Source of the DNA: Methylosinus sp. Sm6
Lineage (GTDB): Bacteria > Pseudomonadota > Alphaproteobacteria > Rhizobiales > Beijerinckiaceae
Reading direction: 5' to 3'
NCBI RefSeq assembly: GCF_019802345.1
Contig: NZ_JAINDZ010000003.1
Span: forward strand, 1-64,000
DNA length: 64,000 nucleotides
Shown: one piece after another, positions 43,406 through 53,095 of the stretch
Position numbering within the stretch: the stretch's first letter is position 1
Layout of the letters: each line of letters starts with the position of its first letter
The notes under the pieces: model-generated
What the model saw: the letters and a program-made list of their open reading frames with translations, nothing else
Told to the model about the DNA's origin: nothing
Databases searched by the model: none
Program-made: the position numbers and the translations under genes

Positions 43406-44113
43406 TCAGGCGGCGTATTTCTGGAAATAGGCCGAGAGCATGCGGTCGCGATAGGCGACCAGATTGGCGTTCGCCAAAGTCGCGGCGCGCAAGGGCGAAT
43501 CGAGCTCGGGAGCAAGACTCTCCGCGACGAAGGCGAAGGCAGTCGCATCCGCGCCGCAGGCCGCGTCGCCGAAGAGAAAGCGCTTGTCGCCCATAAGGGT
43601 GGCGAGCGCCTCAATGTCGCGCCGGCCGAGCTCGGCGATCTCTTCGCGCGAATGCCGGCCCATCCCTTGCGCCCTCAGGCTCGTGGCGATCTTCCGGCGC
43701 ACGATCGCCTCGACCAGCCGTCGCAACGGCGCCGGAACCGCGGCGAAGAATTGCGCCGCGCTCGCCGCGAAATTGGCGTCGTCGACCCAGCGCGTGTGGA
43801 CGAGAGCCCAATAATAGTGATCCTCCAGCATCTTCTCGATCGCCCAGCCGCTCGCGCGCTGTTCGGCCGAAAGGCCCTGGTCGAAATCGACGCCGTATTT
43901 TCGTTCGATATGGAAGCGGATGAAGGCCGAATCGGCGATGATCGTCCCCTCGTCGTCGATATAGGGCAGCTTCCCCTTCGGCGCGCGCGAATAGCCGCCG
44001 TGATCCTCGACGTAGCGCAGGCCTGCGAGCTTCAACAAGGTCATGGCCTTGAGCACGAAGGGACTGGCGTCGGGCAGGCCGAAGAATGGTCCGAACGAAT
44101 AAAGGGTAATCAT
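43406..44113 (-). CDS. Glutathione S-transferase-like protein (FAX/metaxin type)
   Basis: A 235-residue thioredoxin-fold protein. The N-terminal domain TLYSFGPFFGLPDASPFVLK, LPYIDDEGTIIADSAFIRFH and a helical C-terminal domain with WALVHTRWVD resemble the failed-axon/metaxin subgroup (COG0625-related) rather than catalytic GSTs. No catalytic Ser/Cys in the usual place is evident. Substrate and role unknown. Confidence 0.82.
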   Translation of the reverse strand: MITLYSFGPFFGLPDASPFVLKAMTLLKLAGLRYVEDHGGYSRAPKGKLPYIDDEGTIIADSAFIRFHIERKYGVDFDQGLSAEQRASGWAIEKMLEDHYYWALVHTRWVDDANFAASAAQFFAAVPAPLRRLVEAIVRRKIATSLRAQGMGRHSREEIAELGRRDIEALATLMGDKRFLFGDAACGADATAFAFVAESLAPELDSPLRAATLANANLVAYRDRMLSAYFQKYAA

Positions 44114-44452
44114 GACAATCGACCCTCGGATGTTGCGCGGTGATCGCGTGATTCGTGCGGATAAACGAACAAAACAAGAACGTCAAGCTGTTTTGCGACC
44201 TAGCGGCAGGACAGTTTGGAAAATCACGGCGTGCGCTCTACAGGACTGGCGAAGAGGCAACCGGGCGGAGGCGATGATGGCTCGAGGCGGATGGATCTGG
44301 CGTATCGCGGGCCTTTCGGGGCTCGCCGCCGTTGTGTTCGCGGCGCCGTCCGACGGCGCGATCGTTCTCGCCAAATTGCTGGCGCTCTGCGCTTATTTTT
44401 TCGCCTTCGTCGCGCGCAGCCCATGCCGCAGCGGCGCGGCCTATCCCTTCGC

Positions 44453-45139
44453 TCACGGATTTCGCGACGGCGCCTCCTGCTCCGCCGCGTCCGCCGCCGA
44501 AGAGGGAACCGCCAGCGTCCCAGGGGCGACGGCACCCGCGCCCAGCACGCGATTGCCCTCGACGCGAACCGCGTCGGAGGCGATGAGCCGCAGCGCGCGC
44601 GGATAGAGCAGATGCTCTTGCGTGAGCACGCGGGAGGCGAGCGTCTCCTCCGTGTCCGCGTCCAGCACGGGCACGGCGGCCTGGGCGACGATCGGCCCTT
44701 CATCCATCTCCGGCACGACGAAATGCACCGTGCAGCCGTGGATTTTCGCGCCGTCGGCGAGAGCGCGGCGATGCGTGTGCAGCCCGCGATAGGCAGGCAG
44801 CAGGGCAGGGTGGACGTTCAGCATGCGCCCGCGCCATTGCTCGACGAACCAGGGCGTCAGCAGCCGCATGAAGCCGGCGAGGCAGATGAGCTCGATGCGA
44901 TGGGTCGAGAGGATGATCTGCAGCGAGCGCTCGAACTCCTCGCGCCCGGCGTAGATCTTGTGGTCGACCGCGGCGACGGCGATTCCCTGCGCCTTGGCGC
45001 GCGCCAGCCCGGCGGCGTCCGGCTTGTTGGAGGCGACGAGCGCGATCTCCGCCGGAAAATCTGGGGCGCGCGCAGCCTCGATCAGCGCATCCATATTGGA
45101 GCCGCGTCCCGAGATCAGGATCGCCGTACGCCGCCTCAT
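44453..45139 (-). CDS. purN: Phosphoribosylglycinamide formyltransferase PurN
   Basis: A 228-residue folate-dependent GAR transformylase of purine synthesis. [40 protein letters not shown] and the catalytic Asp in [11 protein letters not shown] are present. The C-terminal 25 residues are Ala-rich and longer than usual. Its ATG overlaps the purM stop as ATGA, so the two are translationally coupled. Confidence 0.95.
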   Translation of the reverse strand: MRRRTAILISGRGSNMDALIEAARAPDFPAEIALVASNKPDAAGLARAKAQGIAVAAVDHKIYAGREEFERSLQIILSTHRIELICLAGFMRLLTPWFVEQWRGRMLNVHPALLPAYRGLHTHRRALADGAKIHGCTVHFVVPEMDEGPIVAQAAVPVLDADTEETLASRVLTQEHLLYPRALRLIASDAVRVEGNRVLGAGAVAPGTLAVPSSAADAAEQEAPSRNP

Positions 45140-46194
45140 AAGCGAAGCGTCCCGCGCGTCGTGACGCGGGGGCCGTCGCCCGCGTCGACGATCTCGCCGA
45201 TCGCGATCGGCGCTTCGCCGGCCGCGCGCAGCGCCGCCAGCGCATCCTCGGTGCCCCCGCGCGCGGCGACGACCACCATGCCGATTCCGCAGTTGAAGGT
45301 TCGCAGCATTTCGGCCTGCTCCACGCCGCCCTGCTGCGCCAGCCAGGCGAACACGGGCGGAGCGGCGAAAGCCGAAAGATCGAGCGTGGCGCCGAGGCCC
45401 TTCGGCAGGACGCGCGGCAGATTGTCGGGGAAGCCGCCGCCGGTGATATGCGCGAGCGCCAGAATGGCGTCGCTCGCCTTCAGCGCGGCGAGCAGCGGCT
45501 TCACGTAAATCCGCGTCGGCGTCAGCAGCGCGCGGGCGAGGCTCGCGCCCGGCGCAAAAGGCGCGGGCGCGTCGAAGGCGAGGCCCGAGAGCGCGACGAT
45601 GCGACGAATCAACGAGAAGCCGTTGGAATGGGCGCCGGAAGAGGGCAGGCCGAGCAAAATATCGCCTGCCTTCACAGCGCGCGGCAGCAGGCGCGACCGC
45701 TCGGCGGCGCCGACGGCGAAGCCGGCGAGGTCATAATCGTCCCGCGCGTAGAGGCCCGGCATTTCCGCCGTCTCGCCGCCGAGCAGCGCGCAGCCGGCTT
45801 CGACGCAGCCGGCCGCAATGCCCGATACGACCGCTGCCGCGGCCTCGGGCGCGAGCTTCCCGGTCGCATAATAGTCGAGGAAGAAGAGCGGCTCGGCGCC
45901 CTGGACGACGAGATCGTTCACGCACATGGCGACGAGATCGATCCCGATCGTGTCGTGAATGCCGGATTCGATCGCGATCTTGATCTTGGTGCCGACGCCG
46001 TCATTGGCCGCGACCAGCACGGGATCGGCAAATCCCGCCGCCTTCAGGTCGAACAGGCCGCCGAAGCCGCCGATCTCGCCGTCCGCGCCCGGCCGGCGGG
46101 TCGCGCGAACCGCGGGGCGGATGAGGTCCACCAGACGATTGCCGGCGTCGATGTCGACCCCGGCCTGCGCATAAGTGAGGCCCTTTTCCGCCAT
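45136..46194 (-). CDS. purM: Phosphoribosylformylglycinamidine cyclo-ligase PurM (AIR synthetase)
   Basis: A 352-residue enzyme that closes the imidazole ring using ATP. The N-terminal [21 protein letters not shown] and [11 protein letters not shown], and [16 protein letters not shown] are family motifs. It is the first gene of purM-purN. A strong inverted repeat at 46279-46336 separates it from sufA upstream. Confidence 0.95.
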   Translation of the reverse strand: MAEKGLTYAQAGVDIDAGNRLVDLIRPAVRATRRPGADGEIGGFGGLFDLKAAGFADPVLVAANDGVGTKIKIAIESGIHDTIGIDLVAMCVNDLVVQGAEPLFFLDYYATGKLAPEAAAAVVSGIAAGCVEAGCALLGGETAEMPGLYARDDYDLAGFAVGAAERSRLLPRAVKAGDILLGLPSSGAHSNGFSLIRRIVALSGLAFDAPAPFAPGASLARALLTPTRIYVKPLLAALKASDAILALAHITGGGFPDNLPRVLPKGLGATLDLSAFAAPPVFAWLAQQGGVEQAEMLRTFNCGIGMVVVAARGGTEDALAALRAAGEAPIAIGEIVDAGDGPRVTTRGTLRL

Positions 46195-46278
46195 GCCCTG
46201 TCCCGCGATGATTTCGAGCCAGCGGCCTAACGCCTTACGCGCGCCGGCGCAATCGGTTTCGCGGGGCGGCGGAGAGAT

Positions 46279-46336
46279 GCGAGCCTGAAGGCTCGCGGTC
46301 CGAACTTCGCCCTGGACCGCGAGCCTTCAGGCTCGC
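46279..46336. terminator. 23-bp inverted repeat after the suf operon
   Basis: The arms 46279-46301 and 46314-46336 are perfect reverse complements (GCGAGCCTGAAGGCTCGCGG and three more bases) around a 12-base loop. Each arm contains a smaller palindrome (GCGAGCC/GGCTCGC). It lies between sufA and purM on the same strand and probably separates the two transcripts. No T-tract follows. Confidence 0.55.
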
Positions 46337-46366
46337 TGATTTTTGCAGATCGAAGACGCCTCGTTC

Positions 46367-46735
46367 TCAGCCGTGCAGCTGCTTCTCGGCCTCGCCCTGA
46401 TCGGCCGGATGCAGCTCCACGCTCTCGCCGCAGCCGCAAGCCGAGGTCTGGTTGGGATTCTGGAACACGAAGCTCGACGAGAACATCGAGGTCTCGACGT
46501 CCATGCGCGTTCCGAGCAGATAGAGCACTGCGGCTCCGTCGACGATGACGCGCGCGCCCTTCTCCTCGATCACCTCGTCGCCGGGCGCCGGCGCGGCCAG
46601 CTCCATCTTATAAGCCATGCCGGCGCAGCCGCTCTTTTCGAGCGAGATGCGCAGCCCGGCGCTGGGGTTCTCGTGCCCGGCGAGCAGGCCGCGCACGCGT
46701 TCGGCAGCGGCGTCGCTGAGGGTCATGACCGTCAT
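46367..46735 (-). CDS. sufA: Fe-S assembly A-type carrier (SufA/IscA family)
   Basis: A 122-residue HesB-type protein with the three conserved cysteines: Cys37 in KSGCAGMAYK and the CGC pair in TSACGCGESV. It carries nascent Fe-S clusters from the SufBCD scaffold to apo-targets. It is the last gene of the leftward suf operon; translation could also start at the second ATG, three codons later. Confidence 0.93.
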   Translation of the reverse strand: MTVMTLSDAAAERVRGLLAGHENPSAGLRISLEKSGCAGMAYKMELAAPAPGDEVIEEKGARVIVDGAAVLYLLGTRMDVETSMFSSSFVFQNPNQTSACGCGESVELHPADQGEAEKQLHG

Positions 46736-46777
46736 TGTTCTCTCCTTAGGTCCATTCGTCCGCAGCGCTCGGCGCGC

Positions 46778-47203
46778 TCAGTAATTCGCCCAAAGGCCCG
46801 GCGAGGCGATCTCGACGAGATTGCCGTCGGGGTCGCGGAAATAGAGGCTCCGCCCGCCGCGCGGCCATTCCATCCGCGCCTCGATCGCGACTCCCGTCTC
46901 GCCGAGGCGCCGCTCCCAACGCTCCATATCTTCGGCCGGCGTAGCCAGAGCAAAATGCATCCTGCCGAAACCGTCGTGCGGCGGAATCTCGCCGCCGGGC
47001 AATCTCACCGTCTCGGTTGTCGCCCCGCGCAAGAACAGCAGCAGCACGCTGCGCGGACCGCAATCATAGGCGACGAGCCGCTCGTCCGAAAACATGGGCG
47101 AGAGGCCGAGCGTCGTCTCGTAGAACCGGGCCGCCCGCGCCAGATCGTCGACATAAATCGCCGTCTCGAGACAGCCGTCGATTCTCGGCGCGGGAGCGTT
47201 CAT
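46778..47203 (-). CDS. VOC (glyoxalase/bleomycin-resistance fold) protein
   Basis: A 141-residue VOC protein. LETAIYVDDLARAARFYETT, HFALATP and LYFRDPDGNLVEIASPG show the metal-binding His/Glu pattern. It lies between sufT and sufA on the same strand with gaps of 15 and 42 bases, so it is part of the operon transcript. A role in Fe-S assembly is not known; the placement may be incidental. Confidence 0.85.
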   Translation of the reverse strand: MNAPAPRIDGCLETAIYVDDLARAARFYETTLGLSPMFSDERLVAYDCGPRSVLLLFLRGATTETVRLPGGEIPPHDGFGRMHFALATPAEDMERWERRLGETGVAIEARMEWPRGGRSLYFRDPDGNLVEIASPGLWANY

Positions 47204-47218
47204 TCGGCCCCTCCGATC

Positions 47219-47623
47219 TCACCACATGTCGAGCGTCATGCGCGCTTCGTCCGACATGCGGCTCTGATCCCATGGCGGATCGAAGACGAGCTTCACCACC
47301 ACCGCCAGAACGCCCGGCACGAGGCTCACCGAGCTCTGCACCTGCTCGACGATCTGGCCGGCGACCGGGCAGCCCGGCGCGGTCAGGGTCATCTCGATAT
47401 GGACCACATCCTCCGGCGAGATGTCGATCTGATAGACGAGGCCGAGCTCGAAAATATCGGCCGGAATCTCCGGGTCCTGCACGGTCTTCAGCGCAGCGAT
47501 GATGTTTTGCGTCAGCTGCTCCACCTGCTCCTTGGTGCGGCCGTGTGGCAGGGGGGCTTCGGCCGAGAGGCCGGCATCGCCGACGATTTCCTGCGGCTCC
47601 ACCGCATCATCCGTCTTGGTCAC
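47219..47623 (-). CDS. sufT: SufT, DUF59/MIP18-family Fe-S assembly factor
   Basis: A 134-residue DUF59 protein. VQDPEIPADIFELGLVYQID and TLTAPGCPVAG with its conserved cysteine are typical. SufT-type proteins help Fe-S maturation, mostly under high demand. It lies 15 bases after sufS in the operon. Confidence 0.92.
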   Translation of the reverse strand: MTKTDDAVEPQEIVGDAGLSAEAPLPHGRTKEQVEQLTQNIIAALKTVQDPEIPADIFELGLVYQIDISPEDVVHIEMTLTAPGCPVAGQIVEQVQSSVSLVPGVLAVVVKLVFDPPWDQSRMSDEARMTLDMW

Positions 47624-47638
47624 GCTCGTCGCTCCTTT

Positions 47639-48889
47639 TTAGGAAAACAGCGCCTTGGCCTTCAACAGCGCTTCCGCCAAGCGGTCCACCTCGCCGCGCG
47701 TATTATACATGGCGAACGAAGCGCGGCAGGTGGAGGTGACGTTGAAACGCTGCAGCAGCGGCATGGCGCAATGGGTGCCGGCGCGCACGGCGACGCCGGA
47801 GCGGTCGATGATGGTCGCAATGTCGTGGGCGTGCGCCTCCGGCATGTCGAAAGCGACGATCGGGCCCTTGTCCTTGGCGTGGCCGAAGATGCGCAGCCCC
47901 GGCACGTCGGCGAGCCGCTCATGCGCATAGGCCGTGACATCGGCTTCATGCGCGCGGATCGCCGGACGGCCGATCTTCTGCATATAGTCGAGCGCCGCGC
48001 CGAGCCCCGCCGCCTGCACGATCGGCGGCGTGCCCGCCTCGAAGCGATGCGGCGGCGTGTTGTAGGTGACGGTGTCGCGCGTGACCATCTCGATCATCTC
48101 GCCGCCGCCGGCGAAGGGCGGCAGGCTCTCCAGCCATTTCTTCTTGCCATAGACCGCGCCGATGCCGGTCGGCCCATAGAGCTTGTGGCCGGTGACGACG
48201 TAGAAATCGACGTCCAGCGCGCGCACGTCGACGTCGAGATGCACGGCGCCCTGCGAGCCGTCGACCAGCACCGGCACGCCATGGGCGTGAGCGATGCGCA
48301 CGACATCGGCGACCGGCGTCGGCGCCGCCAGCACATTGGACATATGCGTCAGCGCGACGATCTTGGTCTTCGGCGTGATCAGCCTCTCGAAATCCTCGAG
48401 CGAGAACACGCCGTCATCGTCGGTCTCGATCCATTTCAGCACCGCGCCCTTGCGCTCGCGCAGAAAGTGCCAGGGCACGATGTTGGAGTGGTGCTCCATG
48501 ATCGAGAGGATGATCTCGTCGCCCTCGCCGATATGGGCGAGGCCATAGGACGAGGCGACGAGATTGATGGCTTCGGTGGCGCCGCGGGTGAAGATGATCT
48601 CTTCGCGCGACTCGGCGTTGAGAAAGCGGCGCAAGGTCTCGCGCGCGCCCTCGTAGGCGTCGGTCGCCGCATTGGCGAGATAATGCAGGCCGCGATGCAC
48701 ATTGGCGTATTCGTGCTCGTAGACCTGGGAGATGCGCTCGATCACCTGTTTCGGCTTCTGCGCCGAAGCGGCGTTGTCGAGATAGACGAGATCCTTGCCA
48801 TAGGGCTTTTCCGAGAGGATCGGAAAATCGCGACGGATCGCCTCGACGTCATAGGCCGCGGTCGCTTCCTTCAAGAGCGGCTGGTTCAC
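47639..48889 (-). CDS. sufS: SufS cysteine desulfurase
   Basis: A 416-residue group II desulfurase that takes sulfur from cysteine as an enzyme persulfide. The PLP lysine is in VTGHKLYGPTGIG, and the catalytic Cys is in RAGTHCAMPL. The start is a GTG at 48889 overlapping the sufD stop (GTGA); earlier readings are the wrong frame of sufD. Confidence 0.95.
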   Translation of the reverse strand: MNQPLLKEATAAYDVEAIRRDFPILSEKPYGKDLVYLDNAASAQKPKQVIERISQVYEHEYANVHRGLHYLANAATDAYEGARETLRRFLNAESREEIIFTRGATEAINLVASSYGLAHIGEGDEIILSIMEHHSNIVPWHFLRERKGAVLKWIETDDDGVFSLEDFERLITPKTKIVALTHMSNVLAAPTPVADVVRIAHAHGVPVLVDGSQGAVHLDVDVRALDVDFYVVTGHKLYGPTGIGAVYGKKKWLESLPPFAGGGEMIEMVTRDTVTYNTPPHRFEAGTPPIVQAAGLGAALDYMQKIGRPAIRAHEADVTAYAHERLADVPGLRIFGHAKDKGPIVAFDMPEAHAHDIATIIDRSGVAVRAGTHCAMPLLQRFNVTSTCRASFAMYNTRGEVDRLAEALLKAKALFS

Positions 48890-50190
48890 TTGCCGTCCTC
48901 CCGTCTGCCGAGCCAGGAGCGAATGCGCGCGAAATAGGATTCGCGTGTCGCCTCCTCGGAGACCGCGTCGACGATCTCGCCGGCGAAGCCTTCGATCAGC
49001 AGCGCCTCGGCCTCGCGCTTGGGCAGGCCGCGCGCCTCGAGATAGAACAGCTGGTCGGCGTCGAGGCGGCCGCAAGTGGCGCCATGGCCGCAAACGACGT
49101 CGTCGGCGAAGATCTCGAGCTCCGGCTTGTTGTTCATCGTGGCGTTCTCGCTGAGGAGAAGCGCCCGCGACTGCATCGAGCCATCGGTCTTCTGCGCGCC
49201 GGGACGCACCACGACCTTGCCTTGGAACACGCCGGTCGACTGGCCGTCGAGCACGCTGCGGAAGCGCTCGCGGCTCTGGCAATGCGGCGCCGCATGCTCG
49301 ACGACGAGCGTCGTGTCGGCGTGATCCTTGCCGCCGAGCAGGGCGACGCCATCGAGCGAGAGGCTCGCCTGCTCACCGGCGAGACGCGCGAAGATTTGCC
49401 GGCGCACGAGGCCGCCGCCTTCGACGAATCCGAGCGATTTGAACGAGGCCTTGGTCTGCGCCGTCACCATCAGGCTGAACAGGCGGATCGCCGCTTCCGA
49501 CTGCGGGCCGATGTCGGCGATATGCTCGACCTCGGCGCCCGCGCCGATCGAAAAGGCGAGCACATGGTTCTCCTGCACGCCGGCAGGCGCGAGCGCGACG
49601 GAGGTTTCGACGATCTTGGCCTTGGCGCCGTCGCCGACGACGACGAGCGAGCGCGTGAAGGCCGAGCGCGCGGCGTCGCCCGAGGATAGCAGCAGAATCT
49701 CGATCGTCTTCGCCACCTCGGTCGCCGGGGCGATGCGCAGCACCACGCCGTCCTGCATCAGCGCGGCGTTGAGCGCGACGACCGCGTCGGCGCCGGCGTT
49801 CTCGGGTAGGCCGAGCGCGGTCAGAACAGCGGAATCGTCCTTTGCCAGCGCATCGGCGAGCGAAGACAGCTCGACGCCGGCCGGCAGAGCGGCGACGTCT
49901 GACAGATCCGGACGAAACGCGCCATCGGCGACGACGAGGCGCACGCGCCCGTCCGCCGCAGCCGGAACGGCGACCGTTCCCGGCGCGCCGAGCGGCGCCA
50001 CGCTGCGCAGCGCCGCGCGCAGATCGGTGTAATGCCACGCCTCGACGCGCCGCGTCGGCAGGCCTTTGCGCGCGAAGAATTCCCAAGAGGCCTGGCGCAG
50101 CGCCGCGGCGCCCTTGCCCTTCATCGCCTCGAAGGCGCCAGCGAGCGCCGTCTCGGCTTCGCTCTTCTTGTCGATCGCCTGCACGGTCAT
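48886..50190 (-). CDS. sufD: SufD, Fe-S scaffold subunit
   Basis: A 434-residue beta-helix protein that pairs with SufB and SufC. The C-terminal core contains VCGHGATCGRLDADQLFYLEARGLP in overlapping segments, with the conserved His and Cys used in the SufB-SufD interface. It follows sufC by nine bases and overlaps sufS by four. Confidence 0.95.
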   Translation of the reverse strand: MTVQAIDKKSEAETALAGAFEAMKGKGAAALRQASWEFFARKGLPTRRVEAWHYTDLRAALRSVAPLGAPGTVAVPAAADGRVRLVVADGAFRPDLSDVAALPAGVELSSLADALAKDDSAVLTALGLPENAGADAVVALNAALMQDGVVLRIAPATEVAKTIEILLLSSGDAARSAFTRSLVVVGDGAKAKIVETSVALAPAGVQENHVLAFSIGAGAEVEHIADIGPQSEAAIRLFSLMVTAQTKASFKSLGFVEGGGLVRRQIFARLAGEQASLSLDGVALLGGKDHADTTLVVEHAAPHCQSRERFRSVLDGQSTGVFQGKVVVRPGAQKTDGSMQSRALLLSENATMNNKPELEIFADDVVCGHGATCGRLDADQLFYLEARGLPKREAEALLIEGFAGEIVDAVSEEATRESYFARIRSWLGRREDGK

Positions 50191-50199
50191 GGCTTCACC

Positions 50200-50949
50200 T
50201 CACGCCGCTTCGCCGACATAATCGCGATAGCCGCTCTTCTCGAGCTCCAGCGCGAGCTCCGGACCGCCTGTCTTCTGGATCTTGCCCTTGGCCATCACAT
50301 GCACGGTGTCCGGCTTGATGTAGTCGAGCAGGCGCTGATAGTGGGTGATCACGAGGAAGCCGCGGCTCGGCGAGCGCAGCGCGTTGACGCCCTCGGAGAC
50401 GATGCGCAGCGCGTCGATGTCGAGACCGGAGTCGGTCTCGTCGAGAATGCCGAACTTCGGCTCCAGCAGGCTCATCTGCAGAATGTCCATGCGCTTCTTC
50501 TCGCCGCCGGAGAAGCCGACGTTGAGCGGACGCTTCAGCATGTCCATATTGATGCCGAGCTTGCTCGACGCCTCGCGCACCATCTTCATGAAGTCCGGCG
50601 TCTGCAGCTCCTCCTCGCCGCGAGAGCGGCGCTGCGCGTTCACCGCGGCCTTGAGGAAGGTCATCGTCGCGACGCCCGGAATCTCGACCGGATATTGGAA
50701 GGCGAGAAACACGCCCTTGGCGGCGCGCTCATGCGGCTCGAGACCGAGAATATTCTCGCCGTCGAGCAGCACCTCGCCCTCGGTCACGTCATAACCTTCG
50801 CGTCCCGAGATCACGTAAGAGAGCGTCGATTTGCCGGTGCCGTTCGGACCCATGATGGCGGCGACCTCGCCGTCCTTCACCGTCAGGTTCAGCCCGTCGA
50901 GAATTTTGCGTTCTCCGATGGAGACGTGGAGATTCTTGATTTCGATCAT
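50200..50949 (-). CDS. sufC: SufC, ATPase of the Fe-S scaffold
   Basis: A 249-residue ABC-type ATPase. Walker [11 protein letters not shown], signature [14 protein letters not shown] and Walker [16 protein letters not shown] (an Asp-Glu-Thr variant typical of SufC). It drives conformational change in SufB-SufD. The gap to parE upstream is 53 bases. Confidence 0.96.
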   Translation of the reverse strand: MIEIKNLHVSIGERKILDGLNLTVKDGEVAAIMGPNGTGKSTLSYVISGREGYDVTEGEVLLDGENILGLEPHERAAKGVFLAFQYPVEIPGVATMTFLKAAVNAQRRSRGEEELQTPDFMKMVREASSKLGINMDMLKRPLNVGFSGGEKKRMDILQMSLLEPKFGILDETDSGLDIDALRIVSEGVNALRSPSRGFLVITHYQRLLDYIKPDTVHVMAKGKIQKTGGPELALELEKSGYRDYVGEAA

Positions 50950-51002
50950 TTGCTCTGGTTCCTCTCGACGACGTTCCGTCTGGCGTTACGCTGTGACCGC
51001 AA

Positions 51003-51290
51003 TTACCGTGCCGCGCCTTCGAGGCTCCGTCTCATGTGGATGTAGCGAACCAGTTCCACGTGATCGGCCTCGATCCGATACAGCAGCAAGTAAGACCCGC
51101 ACACGGTGCTTCGCACTCCGACCGCTATGTCATTCCTCTCGCGCCCTATCTTCGGATTCTCGCCGAGCAGTCTGGTTTTTCTCTCCAAACGATCGAGCAG
51201 GCGATCCGCGGCGCTTTCGTCGTCCCGGGCCACATAGGCCCAAATTTCGATCAAATCCTCTTCTGCGCGTGCTGATCGAACAATGCGCAC
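51003..51290 (-). CDS. parE: ParE/RelE-family toxin
   Basis: A 95-residue toxin of the type II RelE/ParE superfamily. RSARAEEDLIEIWAYVARDD, LGENPKIGRERND and the C-terminal YLLLYRIEADHVELVRYIH are ParE features; ParE toxins poison gyrase. Its GTG start follows the parD TGA directly (TGAGTG), so translation is coupled. It is placed inside the suf operon between sufB and sufC. Confidence 0.9.
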   Translation of the reverse strand: MRIVRSARAEEDLIEIWAYVARDDESAADRLLDRLERKTRLLGENPKIGRERNDIAVGVRSTVCGSYLLLYRIEADHVELVRYIHMRRSLEGAAR

Positions 51291-51560
51291 TCAGCTTCTC
51301 GTGAGAGACGTTCGGCGGCGCGCTTCCGCTTTGATTTCATCGATCGACCATGACCGACCCGCGCCGCTCTCGACGCCCTCTTGCCAGAGACGACGCAGCT
51401 CCTCGAGCCCCATCGCCTCCGCCAATCTCTGCGCTCGCCACTCGGCGACAGCATCGCGAAGGACATCTTCTTCAGATGCATATTCGCCTGTCGCGACGGC
51501 CGAGGCGACTTCCGCCTCGAGATCGCCCGGCAAAACGAGATGCATCTTTCGAGCTGTCAT
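51291..51560 (-). CDS. parD: ParD-like antitoxin
   Basis: An 89-residue antitoxin. The N-terminal [20 protein letters not shown] is a ribbon-helix-helix DNA-binding segment with [11 protein letters not shown] following, and the C-terminal helix binds the toxin. Its ATG overlaps the sufB stop as ATGA (51557-51560), so the antitoxin would be translated from the suf mRNA. Autorepression through a private promoter inside sufB is possible but not visible. Confidence 0.88.
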   Translation of the reverse strand: MTARKMHLVLPGDLEAEVASAVATGEYASEEDVLRDAVAEWRAQRLAEAMGLEELRRLWQEGVESGAGRSWSIDEIKAEARRRTSLTRS

Positions 51561-53026
51561 CCCACGCTGCCTTCGAGGCTCACCGCGATCAGCTTCTGTG
51601 CTTCGACTGCGAATTCCATGGGCAGCTTCTGCAGCACATCGCGCACGAAACCATTGACGATGAGCGCCGTCGCTTCTTCTTCCGAGAGGCCGCGCTGCAT
51701 GCAATAGAACAGCTGGTCTTCGGAAATCTTCGACGTCGTCGCCTCATGCTCGAAGACAGCCGAGGCGTTCTTCGATTCGAGATAGGGCACCGTATGCGCG
51801 CCGCATTTGTCGCCGATCAGCAGGCTGTCGCAGTTGGTGAAATTGCGGGCGCCTTCCGCCTTGCGATGCGCCGACACCTGTCCGCGATAGGTGTTCTGCG
51901 AATTGCCGGCGGAGATGCCCTTGGAGATGATGCGGCTCTTGGTGTTCTTGCCGAGATGGATCATCTTCGTGCCGCTGTCGACCTGCTGATAGCCGTTCGA
52001 CACTGCGATCGAATAGAACTCGCCCTGCGAATTGTCGCCGCGCAGAATGCAGGATGGATATTTCCACGTCACCGCGGAGCCCGTCTCCACCTGCGTCCAG
52101 GAGATATGCGAGTTCTTGCCGCGGCAATCGCCACGCTTCGTCACGAAATTATAGATGCCGCCCTTGCCCTCGCTGTCGCCGGGATACCAGTTCTGCACCG
52201 TCGAATATTTGATCTCGGCGTCGTCGAGAGCGACGAGCTCGACCACCGCGGCGTGCAGCTGGTTCTCGTCGCGCTTGGGGGCCGTGCAGCCTTCGAGATA
52301 AGAGACGTAAGAGCCGGCGTCGGCGATGATGAGCGTGCGCTCGAACTGTCCCGTATTCTTCTCATTGATGCGGAAATAGGTCGAGAGCTCCATCGGGCAG
52401 CGCACGCCCGGCGGGATGTAGACGAAGGACCCGTCCGAGAACACGGCCGAGTTCAGCGTCGCATAGAAATTATCGGTCACCGGAACGACCGAGCCGAGAT
52501 ATTTGCGAACGAGCTCGGGATGCTCGCGCACCGCTTCCGAGATCGGGCAGAAGATCACGCCCGCCTTGGACAACTCCTCCTTGAAGGTCGTCGCCACCGA
52601 GACCGAGTCGAACACCGCGTCGACGGCGATCTTGCGCTGTTCGACGCCGGCGAGGATCTCCTGCTCGCGCAGCGGAATGCCGAGCTTCTCATAGGTGCGC
52701 AGCAGCTCCGGATCGACGTCCTCGATCGAGGTCGGCCCGGGCGTCGATTTCGGCGCGGAGTAATAATAGAGGTCCTGATAGTCGATCGGCGGATAGTCGA
52801 CCCGAGCCCATTTGGGCTCCTCCATCGTCAGCCAGCGCCGATAGGCCTCGAGGCGCCACTCGGTCAGCCATTCGGGCTCGTTCTTCTTCGCCGAAATGAA
52901 GCGGACGATATCTTCGCTGAGGCCCTTGGGGGCCTTTTCCGATTCGATATCGGTCGTGAAGCCGTATTTATACGCGTCGACGTCGATTTCCTCGACGCGC
53001 GCCACCGTCTCCTGGCGAGCCGCCAT
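51557..53026 (-). CDS. sufB: SufB, Fe-S scaffold subunit
   Basis: A 489-residue scaffold protein on which Fe-S clusters are built. [40 protein letters not shown] and [20 protein letters not shown] are intact, including the conserved cysteine at the cluster site. It lies 69 bases after the nifS-like gene, with the order sufB-parD-parE-sufC downstream. Confidence 0.96.
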   Translation of the reverse strand: MAARQETVARVEEIDVDAYKYGFTTDIESEKAPKGLSEDIVRFISAKKNEPEWLTEWRLEAYRRWLTMEEPKWARVDYPPIDYQDLYYYSAPKSTPGPTSIEDVDPELLRTYEKLGIPLREQEILAGVEQRKIAVDAVFDSVSVATTFKEELSKAGVIFCPISEAVREHPELVRKYLGSVVPVTDNFYATLNSAVFSDGSFVYIPPGVRCPMELSTYFRINEKNTGQFERTLIIADAGSYVSYLEGCTAPKRDENQLHAAVVELVALDDAEIKYSTVQNWYPGDSEGKGGIYNFVTKRGDCRGKNSHISWTQVETGSAVTWKYPSCILRGDNSQGEFYSIAVSNGYQQVDSGTKMIHLGKNTKSRIISKGISAGNSQNTYRGQVSAHRKAEGARNFTNCDSLLIGDKCGAHTVPYLESKNASAVFEHEATTSKISEDQLFYCMQRGLSEEEATALIVNGFVRDVLQKLPMEFAVEAQKLIAVSLEGSVG

Positions 53027-53095
53027 GTGTCCTCTCCTCGTCTCGACGGGTTCAAGGCCCGCCGGCCGAAATTTCGGGCCGCCGGGGCGGCCTTT

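Noticed and set aside
44277-44606. Plus-strand ORF with two hydrophobic stretches before purN
   Set aside because: More than a third of it is antisense to the end of purN and the tail is low-complexity; only the first 50 codons are free and lack support.
46343-48937. Long plus-strand open frame across the suf genes
   Set aside because: Entirely antisense to sufA, VOC, sufT and sufS, all of which have intact catalytic motifs.
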